Positions 34,423 through 44,934 of a DNA stretch of 64,000 bases are shown in pieces (positions within the stretch are counted from its first letter, which is position 1; every line of letters starts with the position of its first letter). Where the stretch lies: positions 372,001 to 436,000 of the forward strand of contig JAEPQZ010000010.1 in assembly GCA_016758905.1 (NCBI GenBank). The letters run 5' to 3'. Under the pieces are notes generated by a model that saw only the letters and a list, made by a program, of their open reading frames with translations, was not told the origin of the DNA and did no database searches. The stretch comes from Umbelopsis isabellina. Taxonomy: Eukaryota; Mucoromycota; Umbelopsidomycetes; Umbelopsidales; Umbelopsidaceae. Position numbers and translations under genes: made by a program.

Positions 34423-37400
34423 ATGTCCAACAACCATTCTCGCAATCACTCCTTTGTCCGCAATGATGATTGGCAAGATTCAGATGCTTTAGGGTATGTG
34501 TGCACACTCCTTTATCTGTCCTCTATTTATATTTTAGTGAAAACTAAAACTTTTTGTATATTTTAGACGTCAAGCAATCCCTTCGTCTCTTCTCAGCGAC
34601 GTAAATCACCTCCATAATGATATTCCTGTCAATGTATCATTGATGAGAATGCCGCTCGAAAATGATGCTCACAACAAAAATGTAAGACCCTCCAACGACC
34701 CTCGCCACCACCTTATTCAGTCTGCAAGACGACGTCGGGCTGGTACCATGCCTTCCATGCAATTTATTCCTGAAAATGGAGCTATGGGTCTACCTGAACC
34801 CCACTATTCTATGCTGAGCTCTGACCTGTCGGGCAGAAATCGATCCGGTTCGCTGACTTTGCCGTCTGCCTCAGTGTCGGCAGCATTTGGAAACCCCATC
34901 TTTAGTACCTCATGGGCAACAAACGAGTTTCAGCCGCAAATGATACCTGTCAATGATCAGTTGCTTGGAGAAGATGATACCAATTCCATTGTTCAAACAT
35001 TATCGACGCTTGGCTTGGACGACAGTGATGTGGTTGGAAAGAAGCATGCTTCTTCACAATCTTCGGTACAGCCATCAATGATCAGATCTCCAACGGAGTC
35101 ATCTATGTCTGGTTATCATACTCCACAAACACCTTATGGTCCAGATTCTTCACTTTACGAAACTAGGGTGGCACCCTCTATTGTTTATGCCGGTAGCAAT
35201 GCATACAACTCGACTGAAAATTATCTTGGCAATCAACATAACCGACCAAGGTCGGTCAGTGTTACTGTACCTGAGCGTAATCGAGAGGGAACTTTTGGTC
35301 AGTCTATGATGAATGCTAGTCAGTGGGGTCCAAATGTGTATCAAACACAACCTCAAGCTCGAGCCGGACCTCCAAACTTTCAGTCTACTCGCAACCGAGC
35401 GCTTTCCGTTGGTGACACGGAGTGGCTACGCGCTCAAAACGCAAGATCAGATATTGACCAGAATCTGGATTTTCTTCCTTATATGGACAGAGGGACCCCC
35501 GCAACTGGCAATGCAGTGAGTGTAGCACGAGGGAACAGGAAAATTGAGTATTAAATATTTACTAAACATACATGACTTAATTTGCGGTAGACGCCTACAA
35601 GATCGCTGTGGATTGGTTGCATAGACTCTTTGGTTACTCAGGAACAACTGCTACAGACTTTTAGCCCTTATGGTTTGATCGACAGTGTGCGGCTGATTGC
35701 AGACAAAGAATGTGCTTTTGTGAACTTTGTTCATATTGAGGATGCCATTCGCGCCAAAGAGGATATACTTACACTTCATAATGGTCGAATTGGTGATACT
35801 GTTGTTCGAATTGGATATGGCAAAAACGATGGTCCCCTTTTGGATTCGAGTGTGCTGCAGCCAACCAGAGCCCTTTGTAAGACACGCTTCTTTAAAAAAA
35901 AATCACTGCTGAAAATATTTACTAATGTGCATGTCTATGCTAGGGTTCGGTAACATGTCCATTACGCTAACTTCGAACGATTTGTACGACGTATTCAAGC
36001 AGTTTGGGGAAATTGAGTCGGCTAGAGTTTTGACTCAAAAGAACTGCGCATTCGTCAATTTCAAATACTTGGAAAGTGCTATCCGTGCCAAAGAGCACGT
36101 TCAGACCACAAACTTGCTAGGTCCAAATACAAGGATTGGCTTCGCTAAGGTGCCAACAGCTTCTGCTGTCGGTTCAAACCCATTGGCTGATCATAACCTT
36201 ACCGACGAACCGTCAGACCATACCACGAAAATGGCCAGCTCTGAAAGTCGAGAATTGATGAAGGTTGAGCTATTAGACATCGTTAGGATGCTGGCACCAG
36301 AAGAAGCTGTGAACCAACTGCTAAGTGATGGTAAGTTACTTACCTTGCGTCTGCCAACATCGATGAATTGAACGATTGATCTTATTTATTTTTTTCAAAT
36401 GTAAAAGAATTTGATGTCTTGAAAGAATACCATGACTCCATTCCCAATGTCATTGAATTTGGACCTGAAAGAAGATTGGATGCTGCTGCTTTGCGGGAGT
36501 TACGTAAGCGATTAGATCGTACTGATGCAGAGACTGATGAAGCAAACTTAGTTGCTGATGAATGCATGGAGGAGATTGTTGAGCTCAGTAGTGGTAAGCA
36601 ACTAGTGCACATCTATTTTGCTTCATTCTTCTCCTTTAGTGAAATTCTAATTGTTGAACTTTGTGTTGTCTGCAGATTACATTGGGAATACTGTCGTACA
36701 GCGACTGTTCGAGTTATGTGACGATAATGTTACGACCAAGATGCTTGAATGTATTGCACCGCATCTTGCTGCTATTGGCATTCACAAAAACGGAACTTGG
36801 GCTGCGCAAAAAATCATAGAGTGTATTACCACCCCTGAACAGGTAAGAATCAGTCCTTCAAACCATTTTTCTGCAGCCACAGAGTAGTAACACAGATTTC
36901 TATAGATGAAGTTGATCAGGGTACATGTCGGTCCGTACATTCCTCCTCTTCTCTTGGATCAATTTGGCAACTACATGGTGCAATGTTGCCTTGCTTTGGG
37001 AGATGAAAACAACCAATTCATCATTGAAGCTATCATAGAGAACATGAACGATGTAGCTCAGGGCCGTTATGGATCTCGAGCTATACGAGCGATCTTAGAA
37101 AATCCGTCAGTATCAAAAGCACAACAGAAGCTGGTTGCAGCAGCCATGTTGCAGCATGCAGCAACATTGATCACAAACCCGAATGGAACTTTGCTACTAA
37201 ACTGGGTGATTGATTCATCTGGATTCCCTGGCCGATACCAAGCTCTGGCCAATAGGCTTGCACCCAATGCAGCGTATTACTGTGTACACAAGACAGCGTC
37301 CACTTTGCTACTGAAATTAATCAACCAATCTCAGGATTTGAATGCACAGAAAACACTTTTATGCTCAATCTTTGACAATGATAAGAAATTACCCGAAATC

Positions 37401-37787
37401 TTGAGTGACCAGGTGTGCGGCTTGCCATTGATCCAAAAGATTTTAGGTGGAGCAGAAGTGGACGGTACGCTAAGACAGTATGCCGCTGACAAAATTCGAA
37501 AAAACTTGGAAATCCAAGGTTCCAGTAGTGGGCAACGCGCATTGCATGATCTCTCAGGTCAACAAAAGTTTTCTCCTCCTGCTCACACAAGTGGAATGGC
37601 TGCAGTCTCCACTCTATATACCACACACCAGACTCCAAACTATTATATGGTCCCCGGGCAATCTATGCTTGCTTCCATGGGCGGCACCGACTATATACCA
37701 GCTCGTGCTAATAGGAGCCATTACCAACCCATCCAACCCGTAGATTATCGCACTCAACCGAACGGCCTTATACAAGACTACTTGTAG
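34423..37787 (+). CDS. RRM-PUF RNA-binding protein (Jsn1/Puf2-like)
   Basis: Post-transcriptional regulator combining RRMs with Pumilio repeats. I place the start at 34423: a short exon MSNNHSRNHSFVRNDDWQDS, donor at about 34493, then an in-phase exon beginning RQAIPSSLLSDVNHL; the longer frame has no ATG of its own upstream of 34643. After a disordered Ser/Asn/Pro-rich part come two RRMs: TRSLWIGCIDSLVTQEQLLQ with ECAFVNFVHIEDAIRAKED, and the closely similar YDVFKQFGEIESARV with CAFVNFKYLESAIRAKEH. PUF repeats follow: IGNTVVQRLFELC, GTWAAQKIIECI, FGNYMVQCCLALG, YGSRAIRAILEN, NGTLLLNWVID, TASTLLLKLIN and VCGLPLIQKIL. The repeats depart from the canonical PUF triad, as in Jsn1/Puf2. Target RNAs are unknown. 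About seven introns. Confidence 0.9.
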
Positions 37788-38249
37788 GAAAGCTACAAGA
37801 CCGCAATTGAGAAATCCTGCAATGTTTGGTGGATTTTATTGTATATCAAAGTTTTCTGATCTGATTTGCCTATATTATTACGTTCAAATTTCAACAAACA
37901 AAAAGTATCGCATTTGTGTACATGTCGTAGCTATTCAACCCTTTTTTTGATTTCCTCCGTCCTCTCCTTCACTAAAACTTTCAATTTTGTCTTTCTTACA
38001 TGCATGCAGTGAATATTGCCTTTTTATCTTTGCACACTATGACAGCTAGTAATAGTTACATACTTATCGGTGGCAAATATTTTATTATTTTTTTAGCTAC
38101 TTTTCTTTCGTTTGTCAATATCAATGTCCTTCAGCCAAATTCAATGTCGTTGTTGTGATATGCTTTATGAATAATCTTATGCTGACTGGAATGAATGAAC
38201 GAAGTAACCATTATGGAATTGCTAACATGCAGTGTTTGCACGACAAATC
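37788..38249. other. Convergent 3' region
   Basis: About 460 bp between the PUF gene and the minus-strand pinin gene. T-rich stretches, no reading frame. Confidence 0.45.
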
Positions 38250-39353
38250 CTATGGCTCGACTTCATAATCTACTATATCACCATTTTGTGACGATGCCTC
38301 TCCTCGCTGATCCATGGAATCATCTTCATCATCAATTGCCTGTACTTCGACTGATGCTTCCCTGTGGCCGGCGGCTGGCGCTTCGGAAGAGATGTCATCC
38401 TTACCTTCCTCAACATCTTCCATTGCGTCACTTCGGTTTTCCGTTCCATTTGCCTTTTCTTCCTCGTTCATTTCGCTCTCTGCTCTCGCTTTCTTCTGCT
38501 TCTCCACCACTTCATCCAACTCACTTTTGGCTGACTCTTCTTGGTTTTGTAATTGCGCCGCTTGCGCTTCAGAAAGCTTTGCTGGTCGGTATAATAATTG
38601 CGGTTCAATTGCCGTCTTGATATACCGACTTAAATGTAATCGATGTTTAGCATTGGCAAGAGCCTGTTTGTTATTGATACGTTAGTCTCAATTAAATCTA
38701 TGTCTGGTCATTTGAACAAACATACCAATTTCTGTGCTATTTCCTCTTTACTTCTTCGTTTCTTCTCTTGTTGTCGTTCTATATGCTCTTCTTTGTCTTT
38801 GGCGATAGATTCTGCCAGCTCTTTACGCTCTCTTTCAAGTTTTTCTTTCAGCTTATTATCGATCTCTGCCCGTTGCTTTTCCTAAAATTAGCGAGATTAA
38901 TAACACTGAAAATATGAGAATGTGTGAAATAGGATGCTTTTACGTACAGCTGATGACTTTGTTGACGTATCTGTTTTGAATTTGTTCAGTGTCCCCATAA
39001 GCACGCCGAACATTCGCTTTCCACGTCGCTGGCCGTCCTGAGTCATCTCTAACCGAGGTCGTTTCTGTGGCTTTTGGAAACATTATTCAGTATTGGTTGT
39101 GATCACGAGTAGCAAGATCTTTTAACATCGAGATTTCTTACCCCATCTGTATTCTGACCATTCGTTTCGGTTTGTTCTTCGGACTCTCGCTTGCGTTGTG
39201 AAGTTGCTTCAGCGGAGGCAGGTACGACAATGCTGGAATTGACAATTGTCTGCCTTGTAACACGAAGTGCTGTTAGAACGAAAGCTCCCTAGATCTATTT
39301 ACACACAGATATACATACTTTGCTTGTTCTAGATCTGGACTTGGATCAGCCAT
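38250..39353 (-). CDS. Pinin/SDK/MemA-domain splicing protein
   Basis: Likely spliceosome- or exon-junction-associated protein of the pinin family. Exon one is MADPSPDLEQA ending in a split Lys codon; exon two starts QTIVNSSIVVP. The domain signature RRGKRMFGVLMGTLNKFKTD is present, followed by a long charged helix (IDNKLKEKLERERKELAESI, then HIERQQEKKRRSKEEIAQKL) and LHLSRYIKTAIEPQLLYRPA, all in the order of pinin. The C-terminus is acidic and Glu/Ala/Ser-rich, and ends DIVDYEVEP. Total about 290 residues; three introns. It lacks the RS-rich tail of animal pinin. The start is 214 bp from the start of the divergent next gene, so they share a promoter region. Confidence 0.88.
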
Positions 39354-39567
39354 TATTATTCTCGCAGAAGGCAGATTTTCGCTACGGAACAAGTGAAAAG
39401 TACGATCTTGCACACAACCACCATTTTCGACGTCACAAACTCGCGAGTATCAAATTGAGCGGGCTTTCAACCCTTAAATCTCACCCCGATCAGGCACAGG
39501 AAGCGCTGAAGTTTGAGTGCAGTGTCGGTCATCCGTTTGACATTGAGTTTGGAACAAAAATTTGAGG
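39354..39567. promoter_or_regulatory. Short bidirectional promoter
   Basis: Only 214 bp separate the starts of the pinin gene (-) and the conserved unknown gene (+), so both promoters overlap here. An open frame across it is not protein-like. Confidence 0.45.
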
Positions 39568-40574
39568 ATGGCTTCCAATTTGAACCCGTCATTTTCTTCA
39601 TCTAGTCTCAGTACCCAGACGAATCTATATGAGTTTTTGTCAGAACTTGTGTACAAACGCATTGCCACCATCAACTACCTTCGACGCACGCATGAAGGTA
39701 CAACTCACTGGTTCAACACTGTGCTGCTGTCTCGGGAAGACCTTACCTCGATGTATCCGAATAACAAAATGAGTGGAAGGTACAATAGACTTCTCTGTAG
39801 ACGATTAGTCAATCAATCATTATTGACCGCTCATATTATTTATCAGAACTTCAAAGTTTTTCACGCTGGGCGTGTCACTCGGTCCTATATTGGATGTTAC
39901 CAATCAAGTAGACTATGTAAAAGCACTTCACCTGCTCTTGCATGAATTCGAATGTCATAATAATGATCATCAGAAACCTAAGATGGTTAGTTGAAGAAAG
40001 GACTGGAACTGTTGCAATGTTCATTACTGACCTATGCAATAGAAAAATATCTTCCGGAAAACTAGAGGCAAAGATGATCACAGTTATGTCGATGACGGGG
40101 AATATACTCATTTGCTTACACCAAACATGGTAGGTGTCTAGACTTTGTAGATCTTGGGAACAGCATATAATATTGACTTTTATCATCCTTCCATAGCCCT
40201 TTGAACTTGATTATATCCAAACCTGTTTTACACTATTTGATCTGTTAGGGGAAGCATATCATAAGCTGTTAGTTGGAACCGAATCTCTTTGCACACAAGC
40301 GTTCTGTGAACAAGTTTTAAAGTGTGATGCGAAACTTAAGGTAATATTGTCGTATAACGCTAAATGAGTAAGAAATGCATTGAATTCAGCCATATTGACC
40401 AAACAATTTCAGAAAATTGTTTCGATGATAACGAAAGAGCTTGACACGCTTGCGCGGAATGCCATCAAGGAAGAGCTCAAGTTGATTGACCCACTGAGTT
40501 CCCTTGGGAAGATGTCTCCAATTGATATCGATTGGGATAACAACAACAAGATGCCACCAGTAGATATCTCATGA
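39568..40574 (+). CDS. Conserved protein of unknown function
   Basis: I do not recognise a named family, though the C-terminal wording looks conserved. The ATG at 39568 starts MASNLNPSFSS, then LYEFLSELVYKRIATINYLR and WFNTVLLSREDL. Exon two is joined in phase (R split): TSKFFTLGVSLGPILDVTNQ, then YVKALHLLLHEFE. Later exons give FELDYIQTCFTLFDLLGEAY and KIVSMITKELDTLARNAIKE, and the gene ends PPVDIS at 40574. The predicted protein is mostly helical, about 240 residues, with no membrane segment or signal peptide. Four introns of normal size support a real gene. Short helical proteins with a final K-L-D-T-x-A-R-x-x-I-K-x-E-L stretch occur in fungi, but I cannot assign a role. Confidence 0.72.
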
Positions 40575-41082
40575 AAACAGGTCCATACCTGAACATTTAC
40601 CAACAACCATCCACGAGAATGATTCTCATTGTTCGACTCTATGCTCTCTACACCCAGATACAATTGACTCACATCTATTAATCCTTACCCTCATATCCGT
40701 ACGTTTAACCAGAAAAGCACGATCAAACCCCAGACAGATGTTGGCAGGGCCACATATATTTGAATAAAATACATTCTAGAAATGTACTTTCTCAATTTCA
40801 TTTTATCGTAAACAGTTGCGTGGGGCGTGAATTATACCAGCAAACAAGTTATTATGATCTACAAATAATAAAATACAGTTATGAAACAGGCTCCAGAATG
40901 AGCAGTTGGCATTTCTGTAGCATTGGGAAATAACTAAAGGGAGTGCCAGTATGCGAATCATCCATGTCTGTCGTTGGTCGGTGTATCTTGGAGGGTATAA
41001 GTCCAGTCGTAAACACATCTGATATATCACAGCCATCAATAAGCAGTAATATTAACTGATTTCGAAGCAAGATGTCAGTTAC
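40575..41082. other. Convergent 3' region
   Basis: About 500 bp between two gene ends. No credible reading frame and no RNA gene recognised. Confidence 0.4.
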
Positions 41083-42189
41083 TTAAACTATGTTGGAGCT
41101 TGACCGTAAGTTCGGTACACTTACCCTGAATATTACTTGTAATTCTTCCCATTTCACAGACTCAGCAGTGGCACATCGACTACTTCTTTCACATGCTATT
41201 GATAAGTCGTTCCAAGTTGAAGATATAGCTCTTGCGAGTGAGGGTATTTCGTCTCGAGCCTTACAGCATTTCAAAAAAAAACACAAAATACAACTGCTGG
41301 CCAAGATTTTCTCACTTATGCTAGAGGTCGCGCCAATACACACAGATAAACATAATTCCACCATGCCAGAAGCGTCTTCTGAAACTTTTGAGTCGTTGAG
41401 CATTTCGCGGTCGAAGTTCAAAACACTTCCACAGACGCATGATATCCGAAGTAAAGATTCGTGGGTATAATGAGAATTCAATACATATCGATCAAATATT
41501 TTGTCATTCGTAGATGGTAAGCTCTGATAAACGGTTGATTCCAGTTGAATATTGGTATGCCGTTTCATCATAACCATGAATGCTTTATGGGATATATCCC
41601 ACAATGATGATTCCAACTTTGAATATAGTTCTCCACACTGGTCATATGATAGGCTTCGGAGGAATCGATAAAGTCGAGTATAGGTTCTAGGTACTGGTGA
41701 TATCCAGGGACTCAGAAGATATTGACAGATTTTAGTATGTAATGTTACAAGTGTGGTTGGTATTTTTGTCATATCAAGACACTGCCGTAAGATAGCTGAT
41801 GCTACTTCATCCAGGTAAAAGATAAGGCTATCGATGCATTTTTCCGGCGATGATTCTCGGTCGAGCTTGGAGCATGCGGTCTGATCAAAATATTTACATA
41901 TAGTTTTTGCATCATGTTTCGCCAAATTCTCGATACAAGTATTTTTGTGGTTATCTCGTCGTCTTTTGCCATCGATTATCCTATTTTCTAGTTCTACCAA
42001 CTGTATGGTGAGCTCCTGTTGGAAATCGGTGGAGCTCAGGTCGAACTTATGAGATCTCCGCAATGCAGCCAGAAAGATATGACTCAAAGGATCGGCGTTG
42101 GCTCTGCAGGTTTTGTAGTGCCTCCATAATTCGTTGAGTGGTAAATAGTAGAGGATTTCGTTGATTAACTCAATCGGCAATGTTTGCAT
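41083..42189 (-). CDS. F-box-like protein of unknown function
   Basis: An uninterrupted 368-residue frame. The first 30 residues, MQTLPIELINEILYYLPLNE followed by LWRHYKTCR, have the spacing of an F-box (L-P-x-E-L-x-x-x-I-L-x-x-L), which would bind Skp1 in an SCF ubiquitin ligase. The rest is helical, with many Cys and Ser (for example SSCILCFFLKCC), and has no WD40, LRR or Kelch repeats that I can see. Substrate and partners are unknown. The single-exon structure is unusual beside its intron-rich neighbours. The ATG at 42189 is the first in frame and begins directly with the F-box, which supports it. Function beyond the F-box-like start is inference. Confidence 0.72.
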   Translation of the reverse strand: MQTLPIELINEILYYLPLNELWRHYKTCRANADPLSHIFLAALRRSHKFDLSSTDFQQELTIQLVELENRIIDGKRRRDNHKNTCIENLAKHDAKTICKYFDQTACSKLDRESSPEKCIDSLIFYLDEVASAILRQCLDMTKIPTTLVTLHTKICQYLLSPWISPVPRTYTRLYRFLRSLSYDQCGELYSKLESSLWDISHKAFMVMMKRHTNIQLESTVYQSLPSTNDKIFDRYVLNSHYTHESLLRISCVCGSVLNFDREMLNDSKVSEDASGMVELCLSVCIGATSSISEKILASSCILCFFLKCCKARDEIPSLARAISSTWNDLSIACERSSRCATAESVKWEELQVIFRVSVPNLRSSSNIV

Positions 42190-42705
42190 GTAAGTTCAAG
42201 AGAAATAAGCGTAGTATGCGAAATGCTTCATCAGCGGAAAGAACAAACTAGGCTCAGACGTCACTTGACCTCTGTGTGACAATTGATGAATTATTGATGA
42301 ATACCAATCAATCATCCACAGCTTTGCACTGTAGAAAGGCCAGATGTTTAAGCGCAATGAAATGAATGTAATTGAAGAATAGTTTCCAATATCATTGAAT
42401 TTTTTTTTACCCCATTCAATAGCACTTGTAACTGAGAGCTAAATCTGGTATATAAAAATGTCACTATTTCAAATAACATATACGAAGCTATCTTAGGAGA
42501 TATTGAATTCATAAAGCCTCCCAGCAGACATACTCATTTGCAGTCATTATACAGATTTTTAGTACTCTCTTTCACCCTGTGCGTTTTCATATATTTGCTA
42601 TTCGCTGGTTGCATAGAGCAGGCTTTTGAGACGTTTGTAATTTCGGGATGACAAGTCACAAAGTGCCTGCATGTACCCTGCCAAAAGAGACTTAATACAC
42701 GGTAC
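42190..42705. promoter_or_regulatory. Divergent promoter, F-box-like gene / GPI10
   Basis: About 515 bp, AT-rich, with a T-run at 42401-42410. No coding signal. Both promoters lie here. Confidence 0.4.
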
Positions 42706-44799
42706 ATGATGGCCTCTAGTACATCCAAAAAACCTAGACAACGCGGTAAAAGTAAGCAAACTGACAAAGCTATACCTGATCCAACTGTTTCAGAAGAAGA
42801 ACTGCGAAAATATTATGCATCGAATAGACGATCGCGTTTGATCATATTTGCAATTTGCGTATTGTTCCGCCTGGGTAATGCATCAGTAACACGAACATAC
42901 GACAATCCCGACGAGTATTGGCAAGCTCAAGAGGTTGCACACAGACTTGTTTTTGGATATCCTTTTTTAAAATATATGTATCTGGCATAACGTCAAATCA
43001 ACGTGAAATAAGCCTTGACTCTGATTTAACCTGTAAATACATATGGCTATCTTACATGGGAGTGGAGAGAGAGAATTAGAAGCTTCGCCCATCCACTCAT
43101 ATTTGCTGCACTTTACAAAGTACTGCAGATTTTGAGGCTCGAAGACACAGCTTTCTTTGTAAAATTCGTTCTTATGAAAGCCTATCTGTCGCTTCCTTAC
43201 TGAATTACTATTGATAGGTAACAGCGCCACGATATCTTGAGTCAATATTAGCGGCCACAGCTGATTTTTACATCTACAATCTCGCCAAAAAGACGGTTGG
43301 TGATAACATAGCACCGTCGGTGGTAAACATTTGTCTTAATGAAATCAAGTGACTGCATAATAGGCTAACATTGACATCTAGTTGTTTTGTACTTTGGCTT
43401 CATTCTTCAACTTTCATATGGCCGGCCGCACCTTGTCAAATTCTCTAGAGATGGTGCTTACCACGGTCGCGCTCAATTATTGGCCATTAGACGGTGTTGT
43501 TATTTTTAACAACTCAGATTGGATTGGGTAATGACTGCACCCATATCTCATGTGGAAATGACAAGTTTATACTAATGGACGAAATTTTCTTACAGTAATT
43601 TTCGCGTCGCACTTGCATGGGCTGCGTTGGCGTGCGTAATTCGACCAACCAATGCCTTACTGTGGGGTTTTTTAGGTCTGAGACTCTTGTACAAAGCTTG
43701 GCCATACCGTAGTGTCATAATAGCCAACACCGCAATCGTTCTTATAACTTCGATGACTTTTGCAACTGTACTGGATACGTGGTGTTACGATGGCCATCTT
43801 GGAAATTTATTGACCGAACCTGTGTTCACTCCAGGCAAATTTTTCGAACTAAACGTGGTTTCAGCGATCTCAATGTTTTATGGAATCCATTCTTGGCATT
43901 GGTACCTGAGCCAAGGGATCCCGGTGGTATTGGCAGGACTTTTACCTGCATTCTTGTTTGGATGGTATCGAATTGGCAAAGATGCCATCTTAAATGAAAG
44001 GGTCACTTCCTTGAAACAACTGATTATTTGGACGGTGGTTGTATATAGCCTGTTAGCTCATAAAGAGTTCCGCTTTATATACCCTATTGTGCCTATAATG
44101 CATATTATTGCTGCATATGGCATATCACAATTGCCAACGAGATGGAGAAAATGGATTGTACTGTCTATGTTATCTCTCAACATATCTCTGGGCCTATACA
44201 CCACAACAACTCATCAGAGAGGTGTCATGGATGCAGTGGAATGGGTCAGGATGGAGGCTATGGAGCTCAGAAGGCAATATACTGAGTATGACATGGAAGT
44301 CGCATTTTTGATGCCCTGCCATTCAACGCCTTGGCAATCAATCATGCACGACAATAATACGAAGGCTTGGTTTTTGACATGTGAACCACCACTAGCAAAG
44401 TATGTTGAGACTGACTCTTCACATAAATGCAAGAAAATTGGCTAATCAATTTTATTAAAGAAATTCCGAGGATTATAAAGACGAGGCAGATAGGTTCTAC
44501 GAAGATCCAACTGCCTTTATAAAAGAACGCATACTTTCCTCTTCGTCGAAAAAATCGCCTACACAAATTATCGCGTTTGACTCGCTGCTGCAGATGCCGA
44601 GCCAAGACAATGAAAATATTGGCAGTTTCTTACGAGATAGAGGAGGTTATGTCGAGGTAAGCTTACGATACGAAACTTGTCAAGCTCAATTAGCATACTC
44701 ATATATTTATAGTGCCAAAGGTTCTTCAACTCCCATTTCCATGATGACTGGAGACGAACTGGAGACGTTATAATACTTTGCCACTCTGATAACCAATAA
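42706..44799 (+). CDS. GPI10: GPI mannosyltransferase 3 (Gpi10/PIG-B)
   Basis: ER membrane GT22 enzyme that adds the third mannose to the GPI precursor, using dolichol-phosphate mannose. The start [15 protein letters not shown] is followed by the first membrane helix ([20 protein letters not shown]) and the lumenal motif [19 protein letters not shown]. The next exon continues [19 protein letters not shown], joined across an AT-AC intron (42957-43040). Then come [36 protein letters not shown], the GT22 signature [16 protein letters not shown], and several helices. The last exon, after 44711, gives [19 protein letters not shown], ending at 44799. About 540 residues, complete. The start could also be the second Met, 3 nt downstream. 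Downstream, the Hsp70-like gene begins only about 135 bp away. Confidence 0.93.
42957..43040 (+). other. U12-type AT-AC intron in GPI10
   Basis: The 84-nt intron starts ATATCCTTTT and ends AATAC. A branch-like TTTAAC lies with its A at 43028-43029, about 11 nt before the 3' end. Joining GG to A rebuilds [10 protein letters not shown], the conserved family sequence. No GT-AG pair restores this peptide. Confidence 0.85.
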
Positions 44800-44934
44800 T
44801 AAAACTTGACCATATTACTTCCTAAACAGGCAATGTTAGGCTTGAGCCAAGCGTTCAGGTTCCAGGCTTAATTTTTGTATTTTAAGGCTCAGTTGCCCAG
44901 GCTTGGCACAACTTTTTGTTCTGTCTCGCCAACT

